Origin: an uncultured Oscillospiraceae bacterium
GTDB taxonomy: Bacteria > Bacillota > Clostridia > Oscillospirales > Ruminococcaceae
Direction: 5' to 3'
Length of the DNA: 64,000 bases
Assembly (NCBI GenBank): GCA_949295465.1
Contig: CASFKY010000059.1
Span: 1 to 64,000 of the forward strand
The position numbers and the translations under genes are program-made. The notes below the pieces were generated by a model. The model made no database searches, was not told where the DNA came from, and was given only the letters and a program-made list of their open reading frames with translations. Shown piece after piece: positions 51,145-58,905 of the stretch; within the stretch, counting starts at the first letter, position 1, and each line of letters starts with the position of its first letter.

Positions 51145-51831
51145 ATGGAAATTTTCGGCATTATGGGGGCCATGCCCGACGAGGTGGAGCAGCTGTGCAA
51201 AAAGCTGCGGGACGTGAGCGTGGAAACCTACGGCGGGGTGGAATACCACCGGGGCTTTTTGGATGACAAGGAGGCAGTGGTCTGCTGCGCCGGTATGGGC
51301 AAGGCCAACGCCGCCGCCACCACTCAGTAGCTCATCACCCGGTACGGGGCCGGCCGCATCCTCTTTTCCGGCATTGCTGGCAACATGAGCGAACAGATCG
51401 GCATCGGGGACGTGGTGATCGGCAAGACCGTCTTCTACCACGACGCGGAGGACAGCATGATCTGTCAGAGTGCCCCCTTCCTGAAAGAATACCCCGGGGA
51501 TGAGGCCATGATCCAGGCGGCCCGGGCTGCCTGCGAGGAGGAGGGGGTCCGCTGCCTGGTGGGGCGGATCGCCACCGGCGACACTTTTGTGGGGGACGCC
51601 GAGACCAAGAAAGCCATTGCCGCCAAATGCTCCCCCGACTGTGTGGAGATGGAGGGGGCAGCTGTGAGCCAGATTGCCGCCAAGAACGGGGTGCCCTGCG
51701 TGGTGCTGCGGGCCATGAGCGACAACGCCGATGAGGCGGGCCACGAGCTGCTGGTGGTAAAGAAATTCAGCATTGCCGGGTATGTTTCCACGGCCACTGC
51801 CATTGTGGCCGGGATGCTGCGCCGGCTGTAA
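51145..51831 (+). pseudogene. mtnN: 5'-methylthioadenosine/S-adenosylhomocysteine nucleosidase with an in-frame TAG
   Basis: The frame encodes a full-length MtnN (MEIFGIMGAMPDEVEQL..., GMGKANAAATTQ, FSGIAGNMSEQIGIGDVVIG, VEMEGAAVSQIAA, VLRAMSDNADEAGHE) of about 229 codons, except that codon 62 is TAG (51328-51330). The residue expected there is a leucine, and the reading frame before and after is the same, so a single base change (for example TTG to TAG) explains it. The active-site Glu and Asp in the C-terminal part are intact. An ATG at 51385 could start only a truncated protein. Either a recent pseudogene, a sequencing error or suppressed read-through. SD AAGGAG precedes the ATG. Confidence 0.85.
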
Positions 51832-51855
51832 GGAAGAACAAAAGCGAGGAAAACA

Positions 51856-52770
51856 ATGTCCCAGCAGAATGATATGGAACTCAGCAAACGGATTTTTGGT
51901 TTGGACGAGGCCTATGCCATCCGCTCCGGCTGCACCAATATGCCCTATGTGCGGTGCAGCGAGCAGACGGTGAATGACCAGGTGTTTTTGTTTGAGGACG
52001 AGGGGCAGGCAAAGGAGTTCTGCTCCTCCTGTCAGGATACAGCCGGCCCGCTGGCGGTGATCCCCCTGCACACCCGGCCGGTGCCGGGCCAGCAGGGAAA
52101 AGCGGTGAGCGAGGTGCGCAGTTTCCTGGCCTCGCTGCCCACGCTGGATGTGGATGTGGTGTTCTTTAAGGGCAGGGAGATGGCCGAGGGCCAGGAGTGC
52201 TATGTGTCCGACATCCTGCCCGCCGGCTTTGCCCAGAAGCTCACCAAGGGCGGCATGTACAATCCGCTGCTTCAGCTGACGGGGATCTTTTTCTGCCAGC
52301 AGGCCCGGCTGCCCAAGGAAAAGCAGGACCGGGAAGAGTTGCAGCTGGCCGAAGAGGAATTCTCGGCAAACCTGGTCAAGAGCAGCCTGTTCCTGGCGGT
52401 GCTGCCCCCGGAAGGGCAGGATGCGGGCGAGGGGCTGGCCAAAGTATCCCTGGCCAAATGCCGGTTCCCCTTTATCAAGAACAAGAAGGGGAACGTGTTC
52501 ATGCCGGTGTTCACCGACATCGCAGAGCTGCAAAAGTATGCCCACGGCCGCAGGATGGCCGCCATGCGGGTGGCTTTTACCAAGCTGCACAATTACATCC
52601 TGAAGGACGCCGAAAGCTGCCTCATCAACCCGGCGGGATTTGCTTTGCCCCTGCCCAAAAAACAGCTGGCGCCCCTGGCGGCCCGCTTTGGCCTCAAGAT
52701 GGAGGCCCCGGACCCGGGCCTTGCACCCGCCGGCCAGCAGCCTGCCCCGCAGCAGGAACAGAATTCCTGA
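51856..52770 (+). CDS. SseB-domain protein
   Basis: 304 residues. The C-terminal half has the SseB pattern (EFSANLVKSSLFLAVLP..., GNVFMPVFTDIAELQKY..., SCLINPAGFALPLPKKQLAPLA). The N-terminal 120 residues are a separate domain with CSSCQDTAGPLAVIPLHTRP, possibly a second degenerate copy. SseB-like proteins are widespread and their role in non-pathogens is unknown; the name comes from a type III secretion protein and should not be taken as function. It follows mtnN by 24 bases and ends at a bidirectional terminator. Confidence 0.78.
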   Translation: MSQQNDMELSKRIFGLDEAYAIRSGCTNMPYVRCSEQTVNDQVFLFEDEGQAKEFCSSCQDTAGPLAVIPLHTRPVPGQQGKAVSEVRSFLASLPTLDVDVVFFKGREMAEGQECYVSDILPAGFAQKLTKGGMYNPLLQLTGIFFCQQARLPKEKQDREELQLAEEEFSANLVKSSLFLAVLPPEGQDAGEGLAKVSLAKCRFPFIKNKKGNVFMPVFTDIAELQKYAHGRRMAAMRVAFTKLHNYILKDAESCLINPAGFALPLPKKQLAPLAARFGLKMEAPDPGLAPAGQQPAPQQEQNS

Positions 52771-52778
52771 GAACAGCC

Positions 52779-52817
52779 AAAAAGGCCGTCCCTCACCAAA
52801 GAGGGACGGCCTTTTTC
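52779..52817. terminator. bidirectional terminator
   Basis: AAAGGCCGTCCCTC pairs with GAGGGACGGCCTTT; T runs on both sides, between the convergent SseB-like and bioY genes. Confidence 0.9.
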
Positions 52818-52830
52818 CTTGAAAAAACGC

Positions 52831-53376
52831 TCACAGCAGATGGGCCTGCCGCAGGCTGAGCCGCAGGGTTTTGCCCAGCAGGTGGGCAACCACCATTTTG
52901 ACCAGATCGGCAGCAATAAAGGGGAAGACGCAGACCGTGAGGGCATACCAGAGGGAGCAGTTCATCAAATAGACAAACCAGGCGGTGCCCAAGGCGTAGC
53001 ACAGGGCGGTGCCCAGGATCATCCCGCCCAGATCCGGCAGGAATTTGCCGCCGGAGCGGTCCACAAAGACGCCGGCCACCAGCACCATCAGAAGAAAGCC
53101 GACGATGTACCCGCCGGTGGGGCCGGCCAGCTTGGAGAGCCCGCCCGAAAACCCGGAAAAGACCGGCAGCCCCACCGCCCCGATGAGCAGATAGACCACC
53201 AGGCTCAGGGCCGCCCGCTGAGTGCCCAGCAGGTAGAGGGACAGGTACAGCACCAGGTTGGTGAGGGAGATGGGTACCGGGCCGATGGGCAGGGACATGG
53301 GCCCCAGCACGCAGGTGAGCGCGGTGAACAGGGCCATGAGGGTCATATTGCGGGTGGAAAAAAGTTGTTGTTTCAT
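52831..53376 (-). CDS. bioY: biotin transporter BioY (ECF S-component)
   Basis: 181 residues, six hydrophobic helices. Family marks are MALFTALTCVLGPMSLPIGPVPISLTNLVLYLSLYLLG and GPTGGYIVGFL. BioY binds biotin and works alone or with the EcfAAT module, which is not in this window. The start MKQQLFSTRN has AGGAGA upstream; the longer frame adds seven residues. Together with the ligase-only BirA at 21.8 kb it suggests biotin salvage. I found no BirA-type operator, as expected for a ligase without a DNA-binding domain. Confidence 0.93.
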   Translation of the reverse strand: MKQQLFSTRNMTLMALFTALTCVLGPMSLPIGPVPISLTNLVLYLSLYLLGTQRAALSLVVYLLIGAVGLPVFSGFSGGLSKLAGPTGGYIVGFLLMVLVAGVFVDRSGGKFLPDLGGMILGTALCYALGTAWFVYLMNCSLWYALTVCVFPFIAADLVKMVVAHLLGKTLRLSLRQAHLL

Positions 53377-53503
53377 GGGAAATTCTCTCCTTGGCAAGCC
53401 GGTATTGCCCGGCAGGCGCGCCGGGAAGCTGTTTTTATCTTACCGGCAGAGAGAGGAAAGGTCAACAAATAGATTTCGAAAAGGTTTACATCCCCCGCTT
53501 TTC

Positions 53504-55561
53504 TCAGGTCAGCTCAAAATCCTCCGGCAAAAGCAGGTCCAGCGGGGCCTGGGGCTGGCCGGCCAGGCGGCGGCTCTGGTTCAGGATGGCGGCCTCCAGG
53601 GTGTTGCGGGCCAGCCGGCCGTTGCCGGCCTTGGCGGCATCCTGGGCCTGGCGGCGGGCATAGTAGGTCCGCAAAGGATCGTCGCAGCCCTCCTCCAGCC
53701 GATAGCCCTTGTCCTCGGCCTGGAGATGGGTGATCTGGAGCAGCTCCTCGGCCGAGTAGTCGGGGAACTGGATGAAGTTGGGGAACCGGCTGGCCAGGCC
53801 GCTGTTGGCCTCCAGAAAGACCTGCATCTCCCGGGTGTACCCTGCCAGGATCACCACCAGCTCGTCCCGGTGGTCCTCAATGCCCTTTACCAGGGTATCG
53901 ATGGCCTCCAGCCCGAAGCTGTCCTCCCGGCCCCGGTAGAGGCTGTAGGCCTCGTCGATGAAGAGCACGCCCCCCAAGGCGGAGTGGATCACCTGATTGG
54001 TGAGGGGAGCGGTGTGGCCCACATACCGCCCCACCAGGTCAGCCCGGCTCACCTCCACCAGCTGCCCCCCCGAGAGGGCGCCGATGGCCTTGAGGTAACT
54101 GCCCACCAGCCGGGCAATGGTGGTTTTGCCGGTGCCCGGGTTGCCGGCAAAGATCATGTGCATGTTCAGCCCGGCGGTCTTGAGGCCCTGGGCCCGGCGG
54201 CGCTGCTGCACCGCCACGTTGTCGGCCAGACCCAGCACATATTCCTTCACCGGGGCCAGGCCCACCACCCGGTCCAGCTGGGCCCGCACCGCCTCCACCT
54301 CGCCGGTGTAGGCCCCGGGCAGCAGGGCGAACAGGTCCACCGGGGCGGCGTCGGGGGCAGGCCCCTCCGGCCCGCCGAAAAAGGCCAGTACCCGGCCCTC
54401 CCGCACTTCCAGCCGAACGGTGCCCCCGGCGGGCGGGTCCTGCTCCAGCATATACTGGCTCAGGGCTTTGAAGAGCTTTTGGGTATAGCTCAGCACCGGC
54501 TCGGCGCCCCGACGGGCGCTGCCCTGGGCGGCCGCCGCGCTCCGCAGGTCCTCGCCGGCCCGCAGGGTCAGCCCCAGCCGGGACTTCACCCGCTGGGCCA
54601 GCTCGTTCAGCTGCCGGGCTGCCAGGGCTGCCAGATCTTCCTCCCGGAAGGCGGCGGTGGCACACACATCCCCCACCCCGTTCACAAAGGAGGCCCCGAA
54701 CACCCGGGCCAGCTGCCCGGTGCCCTGGTGGCTGAAAAAGACCAGATACTTGCCCCGGGCCGAGAGACTGGAGACCGCGTTGGGCACCAAGGCGGTGCCG
54801 GCGTCCACCAGCATCCCTTTTTGCAGCACATACCGATTGTCCAGCGGGGCGCTGCCCTCCAGCGACAGCTGAGCCAGCAGCTGCAAAAAGGCCGGGTGGC
54901 ACTGCTCGTATTCGTCAAAGGCCAGGATCTGGCCCGGGGCGTTCAGGGCCCCGAACAGATCCTGCAAGAAGAGCTTTTCGGCGGAGGGGTCCGGGTAGGC
55001 GGAAAGGTCCATCCAGGCAATCTCCGGGCTGCTCAGCAGCCCCCGGGCCTCCATCTCGGCGGCCAGACACCGCAGGGCATAGTGGCGGCCGGTGCCCTCC
55101 GGCCCGCAGATCAGGATCAGATTCCGGGGCTTTTCCTCCTCAACCCCGGTCACAAAGGGGCGGCGGAAGGCCATCACCAGCTTTTTGAGGAATTCCGGCT
55201 GGCCCAACACCTTTTCCTCCAGCGCCTGGCGGATGGCCCGGAAGGCTTCGCCGGAGGAGTCCGGGCCGGAAGGAGAGGCCGGCGGGGCCGACCGGGCGTC
55301 CAGCAGGCCGTCCTGTTCCATCTGTCGGGTCAGCCCATCCCCCATGGCCGCGATCTCCCGGGCCTGGCGGGCCAGGGCCTCGTCCAGCTTTTGGGCGTTT
55401 TGCCGCAGCGCCCCCAGCCCGTCGGTATCCTTGGGGCGGGATGCGCCGGGTGCCGGGGCGTCAGGGGTTTTCTGCTCCTGCGGGGCAGAGGAGCCCCGGA
55501 ACCGGCCTCCGCTGCCGAAGACCCCGTTCATCAGAGTTTCCCAATCATTGAAGCTGCTCAT
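53504..55561 (-). CDS. tandem AAA+ ATPase, CbxX/CfqX-type with degenerate first module
   Basis: 685 residues. After a Pro/Ala-rich N-terminus and a coiled coil (about 50-85) comes a ClpB-like AAA domain whose Walker A is GPEGTGRH (153-160), with Arg in place of the essential Lys, but with Walker B ILAFDEYE intact. The second AAA domain is CbxX/CfqX-type with intact Walker A GNPGTGKT (473-480) and Walker B VLFIDEAYSL, and ASRFPNFIQFPDYS. The second module should hydrolyse ATP, the first may only bind or regulate. CbxX-type proteins remodel other proteins (for example Rubisco activase in autotrophs); the client here is unknown. AGGAGG precedes MSSFNDW. A candidate small RNA or leader lies upstream. 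Confidence 0.85.
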   Translation of the reverse strand: MSSFNDWETLMNGVFGSGGRFRGSSAPQEQKTPDAPAPGASRPKDTDGLGALRQNAQKLDEALARQAREIAAMGDGLTRQMEQDGLLDARSAPPASPSGPDSSGEAFRAIRQALEEKVLGQPEFLKKLVMAFRRPFVTGVEEEKPRNLILICGPEGTGRHYALRCLAAEMEARGLLSSPEIAWMDLSAYPDPSAEKLFLQDLFGALNAPGQILAFDEYEQCHPAFLQLLAQLSLEGSAPLDNRYVLQKGMLVDAGTALVPNAVSSLSARGKYLVFFSHQGTGQLARVFGASFVNGVGDVCATAAFREEDLAALAARQLNELAQRVKSRLGLTLRAGEDLRSAAAAQGSARRGAEPVLSYTQKLFKALSQYMLEQDPPAGGTVRLEVREGRVLAFFGGPEGPAPDAAPVDLFALLPGAYTGEVEAVRAQLDRVVGLAPVKEYVLGLADNVAVQQRRRAQGLKTAGLNMHMIFAGNPGTGKTTIARLVGSYLKAIGALSGGQLVEVSRADLVGRYVGHTAPLTNQVIHSALGGVLFIDEAYSLYRGREDSFGLEAIDTLVKGIEDHRDELVVILAGYTREMQVFLEANSGLASRFPNFIQFPDYSAEELLQITHLQAEDKGYRLEEGCDDPLRTYYARRQAQDAAKAGNGRLARNTLEAAILNQSRRLAGQPQAPLDLLLPEDFELT

Positions 55562-55641
55562 GGCCAGTCCCTCCTGAGGCGGCAAAAGGGCCGCAAAATG
55601 GTTCTTGTAAGATTGTACCACACCCGGCCGCCAGAAAAAAC

Positions 55642-55680
55642 AGAAAATGAAAAAGCCGCCGAGAGATCGGCGGCTTTTTC
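55642..55680 (-). terminator. intrinsic terminator of the candidate small RNA
   Basis: AAAAAGCCGCCGA pairs with TCGGCGGCTTTTT across a GAGA loop; T-rich on both strands. Confidence 0.88.
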
Positions 55681-55798
55681 AAAGAAAAAAGAAAAAGGGT
55701 AAGGAGATAGCAAATGAAAGCGGACCCGGAAAGATCCGACCGAAGAAGGGCTCAACAGCGGGCGTTATATCCCCGCCGGAACACTCTCATCCTCAGCA
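55642..55798 (-). ncRNA. candidate small RNA or attenuated leader upstream of the CbxX-type gene
   Basis: A good minus-strand promoter (55805-55833) and an intrinsic terminator (55642-55680) frame about 155 bases with no real gene. The RNA would start near a CTCAGC-CTT-GCTGAG hairpin. It contains a possible 12-codon peptide MRVFRRGYNARC behind TGAGG, then several stems, and ends in the terminator about 80 bases before the CbxX-type gene. It may be a free small RNA or a leader whose terminator limits expression of that gene. No known RNA family is recognised. Confidence 0.45.
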
Positions 55799-55804
55799 AG
55801 GCTG

Positions 55805-55833
55805 AGTATAACACAGACTTTCTCGAATTGCAA
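55805..55833 (-). promoter_or_regulatory. sigma-A promoter of the candidate small RNA or leader
   Basis: Minus strand: TTGCAA, 17 bases, TATACT. The expected transcript start is near 55798. Confidence 0.65.
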
Positions 55834-55977
55834 CGGGTTTGTTAATTAAAATATTAACAACTTTTGGAGGAAATATTCTTCAAATTCCAACAAAACCCAC
55901 AATTTACCGAAAAAATCACGCGAAAATGCCTGTGAGCGCCAAAAATCAAAGAATCGGCCCCCGAAAAAGCCGGCGGC

Positions 55978-57177
55978 TCAGGGCTGGCAGCGGGGTATGG
56001 TCATGGGAATGGTGGCCTGCGCCGTCTCGAATTTCAGCCGGCAGCCCCAGGAGGCGGACTCCTCCAGAAAGCTCTCCCGGATGCGGCGGGAAACCCGCTC
56101 GCAGTCCTGCTGCTGAAGCCCCATCAAAAGGATCAGGTACTGGTTGGGGCTGTAACAGGTGTACACGTCGCTGCCCCGCAGGGAGCGGCCGATGCTGGCC
56201 TTGAGCGCCTGGGAAGAGGCCTCCTGCCGGGGGCTTTTTTCCAGAGGGGCACCGGCCACATCGGTGAGGGTGCACAGCATGAGGAAGCCGGTGCTCTTTT
56301 CCCGGGCGAGGCCCCGGGTGGCCAGCCGGTAGCAATCCACAAAGCCGGGATAGCTGCAAAAATAGCTGGTGGAGATGGATTGTTCCCACAGATCGGCCTG
56401 CACGGCGGTCAGGTCGCTGGGGGCAAAGCGGAGCTTGGAGCTCAGCTCCTTGAAGCGGCGGATCATGGCGTTGGAAGGGGCCACGCCCTGTTCGCTGGCC
56501 AACCGGGAGACTGCGTCCTGATAGATCTGCATGGCCTCCTCGCAGCGCCCCAGATCGATCAGGCAGTCCAGCCGGGCAAGAGTCCATTCCTCCTGGTTCG
56601 GCAGCAGCTCGGCGGCCCGGGAGGTCAGCTCCAGCAGTTCCTCCAGGCGTTTTTCCTGGCGGAAAGCAGGCTCCAGGATCCGTACGCACTGTAAGAACAA
56701 TTCTTCCAGCCGGCCGGCCTCGGCCCGGATCACCGGGTCAGTGCTGTCGGGCAGAAGGCGGCCGGTGTACAGGGCAGCAGCCCGGGAAGCCGCATCCACC
56801 CGGCGGGGGCTTTTCTCATCGGGGATTTTTTCCGCAGCCTGCAAAAAGCGGTGGGCGTCCACCAGGGGCCGGGGCCCGGCCCACATGTATACGCCTCCCC
56901 GCACCCGCACGTTCCGATTTCCGTCCAGCCCGCGGCTGGTGAGGAAACGCCGCAGACGGAACACCAGCGCCCGCAGGCTGTTGGCGGTCTCGTCGTCCAC
57001 CCGGCCATACAGGCGCTGCTGGAGGTCGTCCCGGGGGACACCCTGTTCCCCGGCATACAGCAGGGCCTGCCATACCATCAGGACCTTGGCGCCGGCGTTT
57101 TCCAGGTCCAGAGGCCGCCGTCTCCACACCGGCACAAAATCTCCCAGCATGGTGACGCGAAGCTTCATCTCATACAT
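55978..57177 (-). CDS. SARP-like regulator (winged helix plus BTAD)
   Basis: 399 residues. An N-terminal OmpR-like winged-helix domain (LRVTMLGDFVPVW..., DDLQQRLYGRVDDETANSLRALVFRLRRFL) is followed by a bacterial transcriptional activation domain of TPR-like helices (about 105-240). The C-terminal part (about 265-390) includes TGFLMLCTLTDVAG and SDVYTCYSPNQYLILLMG, which recalls a degenerate diguanylate-cyclase/GGDEF-like fold without the active-site motif. Regulators of this build are common in Actinobacteria and appear in Clostridia; the target here is unknown. GGAGGAAGG precedes the ATG. No obvious partner gene is adjacent. Confidence 0.82.
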   Translation of the reverse strand: MYEMKLRVTMLGDFVPVWRRRPLDLENAGAKVLMVWQALLYAGEQGVPRDDLQQRLYGRVDDETANSLRALVFRLRRFLTSRGLDGNRNVRVRGGVYMWAGPRPLVDAHRFLQAAEKIPDEKSPRRVDAASRAAALYTGRLLPDSTDPVIRAEAGRLEELFLQCVRILEPAFRQEKRLEELLELTSRAAELLPNQEEWTLARLDCLIDLGRCEEAMQIYQDAVSRLASEQGVAPSNAMIRRFKELSSKLRFAPSDLTAVQADLWEQSISTSYFCSYPGFVDCYRLATRGLAREKSTGFLMLCTLTDVAGAPLEKSPRQEASSQALKASIGRSLRGSDVYTCYSPNQYLILLMGLQQQDCERVSRRIRESFLEESASWGCRLKFETAQATIPMTIPRCQP

Positions 57178-57485
57178 ACAGTTACCTTCCTCCCATCCAA
57201 AATAGCGGAGGGAACCAAAATATTATTTTTAGCACCCAAAAGCAACGGCTGCAAAATATATAATGATCTAAAATAGTATAAAATGGAAACAGGACAACTG
57301 TCAAGGTAAAGGGGTAAAGTCTTTTTGAGAGAATTTGTAGAAATGACAAAAATTTCCCGCCGTCCCGAAAAAATTCCGGGGCGACGGGGGAAGAAAGAGC
57401 CTGCCGGCCGGGTTTTTGCCGGGGCGAAAAAAGGGGGGGTTTTCAGGCAGATCCGGCAGACGGAACATGCAAACGCAAAAACTTT
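57178..57485. other. gene-free stretch between the SARP-like and cysteine-synthase genes
   Basis: 308 bases. The first 130 are AT-rich and should hold the SARP-like gene's promoter, though I cannot choose one -10/-35 pair with confidence. The rest is purine-rich and GC-rich with no clear hairpin terminator for the cysteine synthase gene and no supported small gene. Confidence 0.5.
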
Positions 57486-58466
57486 TCAGAGCCCGAAGGC
57501 GGGCCGGTCGGCCCTCTGCCAGCCGGTCAGCTCCAACCGCGGCAAAAGCGAGTCGCTGCGGGCGGGAGCCGGGGAGGCCAGGGTGGTGGAGAGATATTTT
57601 TTGTTGTCATCGGCAAAGACGGTGGCCACCGGCCCCAGGCCCTGGCTGTCCAGCAGGATGGCGCCCGGCAGGTTGGCCCCCGAGGAGATGCCCACCCCCA
57701 GGCCCAGTTCCCGGGCCAGGCGGGCGGCCATGAGTACCGCGTCCTCATCCTGGATGCTCAGGGCCCGGTCCAGCAGACGGCGGTCCACAATGGGCGGGAT
57801 GAAGTCGTCTCCGATCCCCTCGATCTTATGGGGGCCGGTGACCTGGCCGCCCTGGAGCAGGGGCGCGGCGGAGGGCTCCAGCGCGGCGATGAATACCCCC
57901 TGAGGCCGCAGACGCCGGGCCACACCCATCAGGGTGCCCCCGGTGCCCACCCCAGCGGCAAAAGCCCGCACCCCCGGCAGTTCGGCCTCGATCTCGGCGG
58001 CAGTGGTGTAAAAGTGGGCCAGCACGTTTTCCTCGTTTTCAAACTGCGAGGGCAGGAAAGCCCCCATCTCCCGGGCTGCCTGCCGGCTCAGCCGCAGCGC
58101 CCCCTGGAATCCCCCCTCCCCGGGGTGCACCAGATGCAGCTGTGCCCCGTACATTTCCAGCAGCTGGCGGCGTTCCCGGCTCAGGTGGTCGGGCATGAAA
58201 ATGTGTACCGGGTGGCCGGTGAGCGCCCCCAGGGCCGCGAAGGCGATGCCGGTGTTGCCGCTGGTGACCTCCACCAGGGGCTGGCCCGGCCGCAGGGCGC
58301 CGGTCTCCTCGGCCCGTGCCAGGACCCTGGCGGCCACCCGGTCCTTGATGCTGCCGGAGAGGTTGAAGCTTTCCAGTTTGGCAAAAACTGCGCCAGGCCG
58401 TCCATCCAGTCGGTAGTCGATGCGCAGGAGCGGGGTATGGCCGGACAATTGTTGGTAGAATTTCAT
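57486..58466 (-). CDS. cysK: cysteine synthase (O-acetylserine sulfhydrylase) family protein
   Basis: 326 residues of PLP fold type II. The PLP lysine is in NLSGSIKDRVA (about residue 39), followed by the substrate loop VEVTSGNTGIAFAAL, the phosphate-binding GVGTGGTLMGVAR and GIGDDFIPP. It would make cysteine from O-acetylserine and sulfide. The start MKFYQQLSGHTPLL has AGGAGA upstream; the frame stays open for another 80 codons through the leader, which are not homologous. A structured leader with a terminator lies in front, so its expression is probably attenuated. No cysE is adjacent. Confidence 0.93.
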   Translation of the reverse strand: MKFYQQLSGHTPLLRIDYRLDGRPGAVFAKLESFNLSGSIKDRVAARVLARAEETGALRPGQPLVEVTSGNTGIAFAALGALTGHPVHIFMPDHLSRERRQLLEMYGAQLHLVHPGEGGFQGALRLSRQAAREMGAFLPSQFENEENVLAHFYTTAAEIEAELPGVRAFAAGVGTGGTLMGVARRLRPQGVFIAALEPSAAPLLQGGQVTGPHKIEGIGDDFIPPIVDRRLLDRALSIQDEDAVLMAARLARELGLGVGISSGANLPGAILLDSQGLGPVATVFADDNKKYLSTTLASPAPARSDSLLPRLELTGWQRADRPAFGL

Positions 58467-58547
58467 TTGGGTCTCCTTTCCAAAGCCGCAAGAGCGGCAG
58501 GGAGGGGGAGCGCGTCCCTCAAACGGGTGAGAAAGGCGCGCCCTGCC

Positions 58548-58584
58548 AAAACAAAAGGGCTGTGTGCCTGCGCACACAGCCCCG
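58548..58584 (-). terminator. terminator-like hairpin in the cysK leader
   Basis: GGGCTGTGTGC pairs with GCACACAGCCC over a 4-base loop; on the minus strand TTTTGTTTT follows, about 80 bases before the start codon. Confidence 0.8.
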
Positions 58585-58816
58585 AAAAAAGTCCGCTCCC
58601 GGCCAAAAGGAGGCAGAATGCCGCCCTGCTCTCGTCGCGGGCCGCAAAAGGGAAGGCTGGCAGGCAACACCGGCAGGGCCGCCTGCTTGATGCCTTCGGT
58701 ACCCATGGGCCCGAAACGCGCGAAAGCAGCCGTCCCTCAACAGCGACAACGACAGATGTTCTGTTTTTTAGAAAGAAGATAGACCGAATTCATCTTAAAA
58801 ACCACCTTATTGGCAC

Positions 58817-58846
58817 ACGGTACCACAGAAGAACTCCTCTTGTCAA
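58817..58846 (-). promoter_or_regulatory. probable promoter of the cysK leader
   Basis: Minus strand: perfect TTGACA, 18 bases, then TACCGT, a poor -10. The strong -35 with weak -10 suggests a regulated promoter. Confidence 0.45.
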
Positions 58847-58849
58847 GTA

Positions 58850-58890
58850 TGCCCGGGGCGGGCCTGAAGCATACAGGCCCGCCCCGGGCA
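58850..58890 (-). terminator. very stable hairpin after the anti-sigma gene
   Basis: TGCCCGGGGCGGGCCTG pairs perfectly with CAGGCCCGCCCCGGGCA (17 bp) but lacks a T run on the minus strand. It directly abuts the cysK -35 element. It could end or protect the 3' end of the anti-sigma transcript. Confidence 0.55.
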
Positions 58891-58905
58891 AAAGGGGATG
58901 GGAGA

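Larger units (their letters stand above)
55562..55977. other. gene-free stretch with a candidate small RNA
   Basis: These 416 bases contain a minus-strand promoter and a terminator about 150 bases apart (see the ncRNA entry), and an AT-rich part (55840-55940) downstream of the SARP-like gene. A plus-strand 43-codon frame (55714-55845) with AAGGAG overlaps the RNA on the other strand; I judge it less likely. Confidence 0.5.
58467..58905 (-). promoter_or_regulatory. structured leader of the cysteine synthase gene
   Basis: The 439-base gap holds a TTGACA promoter, several stems (TTCGG/CCGAA around 58685-58710, nested GGCA/TGCC and GCAGG/CCTGC stems at 58640-58690), a terminator (58548-58584), and then a large stem up to the ribosome binding site. 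The 10-mer TTGAGGGACG occurs twice on the minus strand (58731-58740 and 58513-58522). Neither T-box nor SAM-riboswitch cores could be matched. Attenuation is inferred from the terminator lying between promoter and gene. Confidence 0.5.

Noticed and set aside
51328..51330. Programmed read-through or pyrrolysine at the mtnN TAG
   Set aside because: No read-through element is visible and MtnN proteins have an ordinary leucine there. A point mutation or sequence error is simpler.
55714..55845. 43-codon plus-strand gene with AAGGAG
   Set aside because: The ribosome binding site is good, but no plus-strand promoter is seen and the product resembles no known protein. The same DNA is better explained by a minus-strand promoter-to-terminator RNA.
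58519..58749. 76-codon minus-strand frame in the cysK leader as a gene
   Set aside because: It has no ribosome binding site, runs through the terminator hairpin and has no recognisable homology. At most its first codons could serve as a leader peptide.
58530..58800. T-box or SAM-I riboswitch upstream of cysK
   Set aside because: TGGGTACCG recalls a T-box end and GAGGGACGGC recalls a SAM-I core. However, the T-box UGGN-ACC block, the specifier stem and the SAM-I GGCAACC block in the right order are missing.
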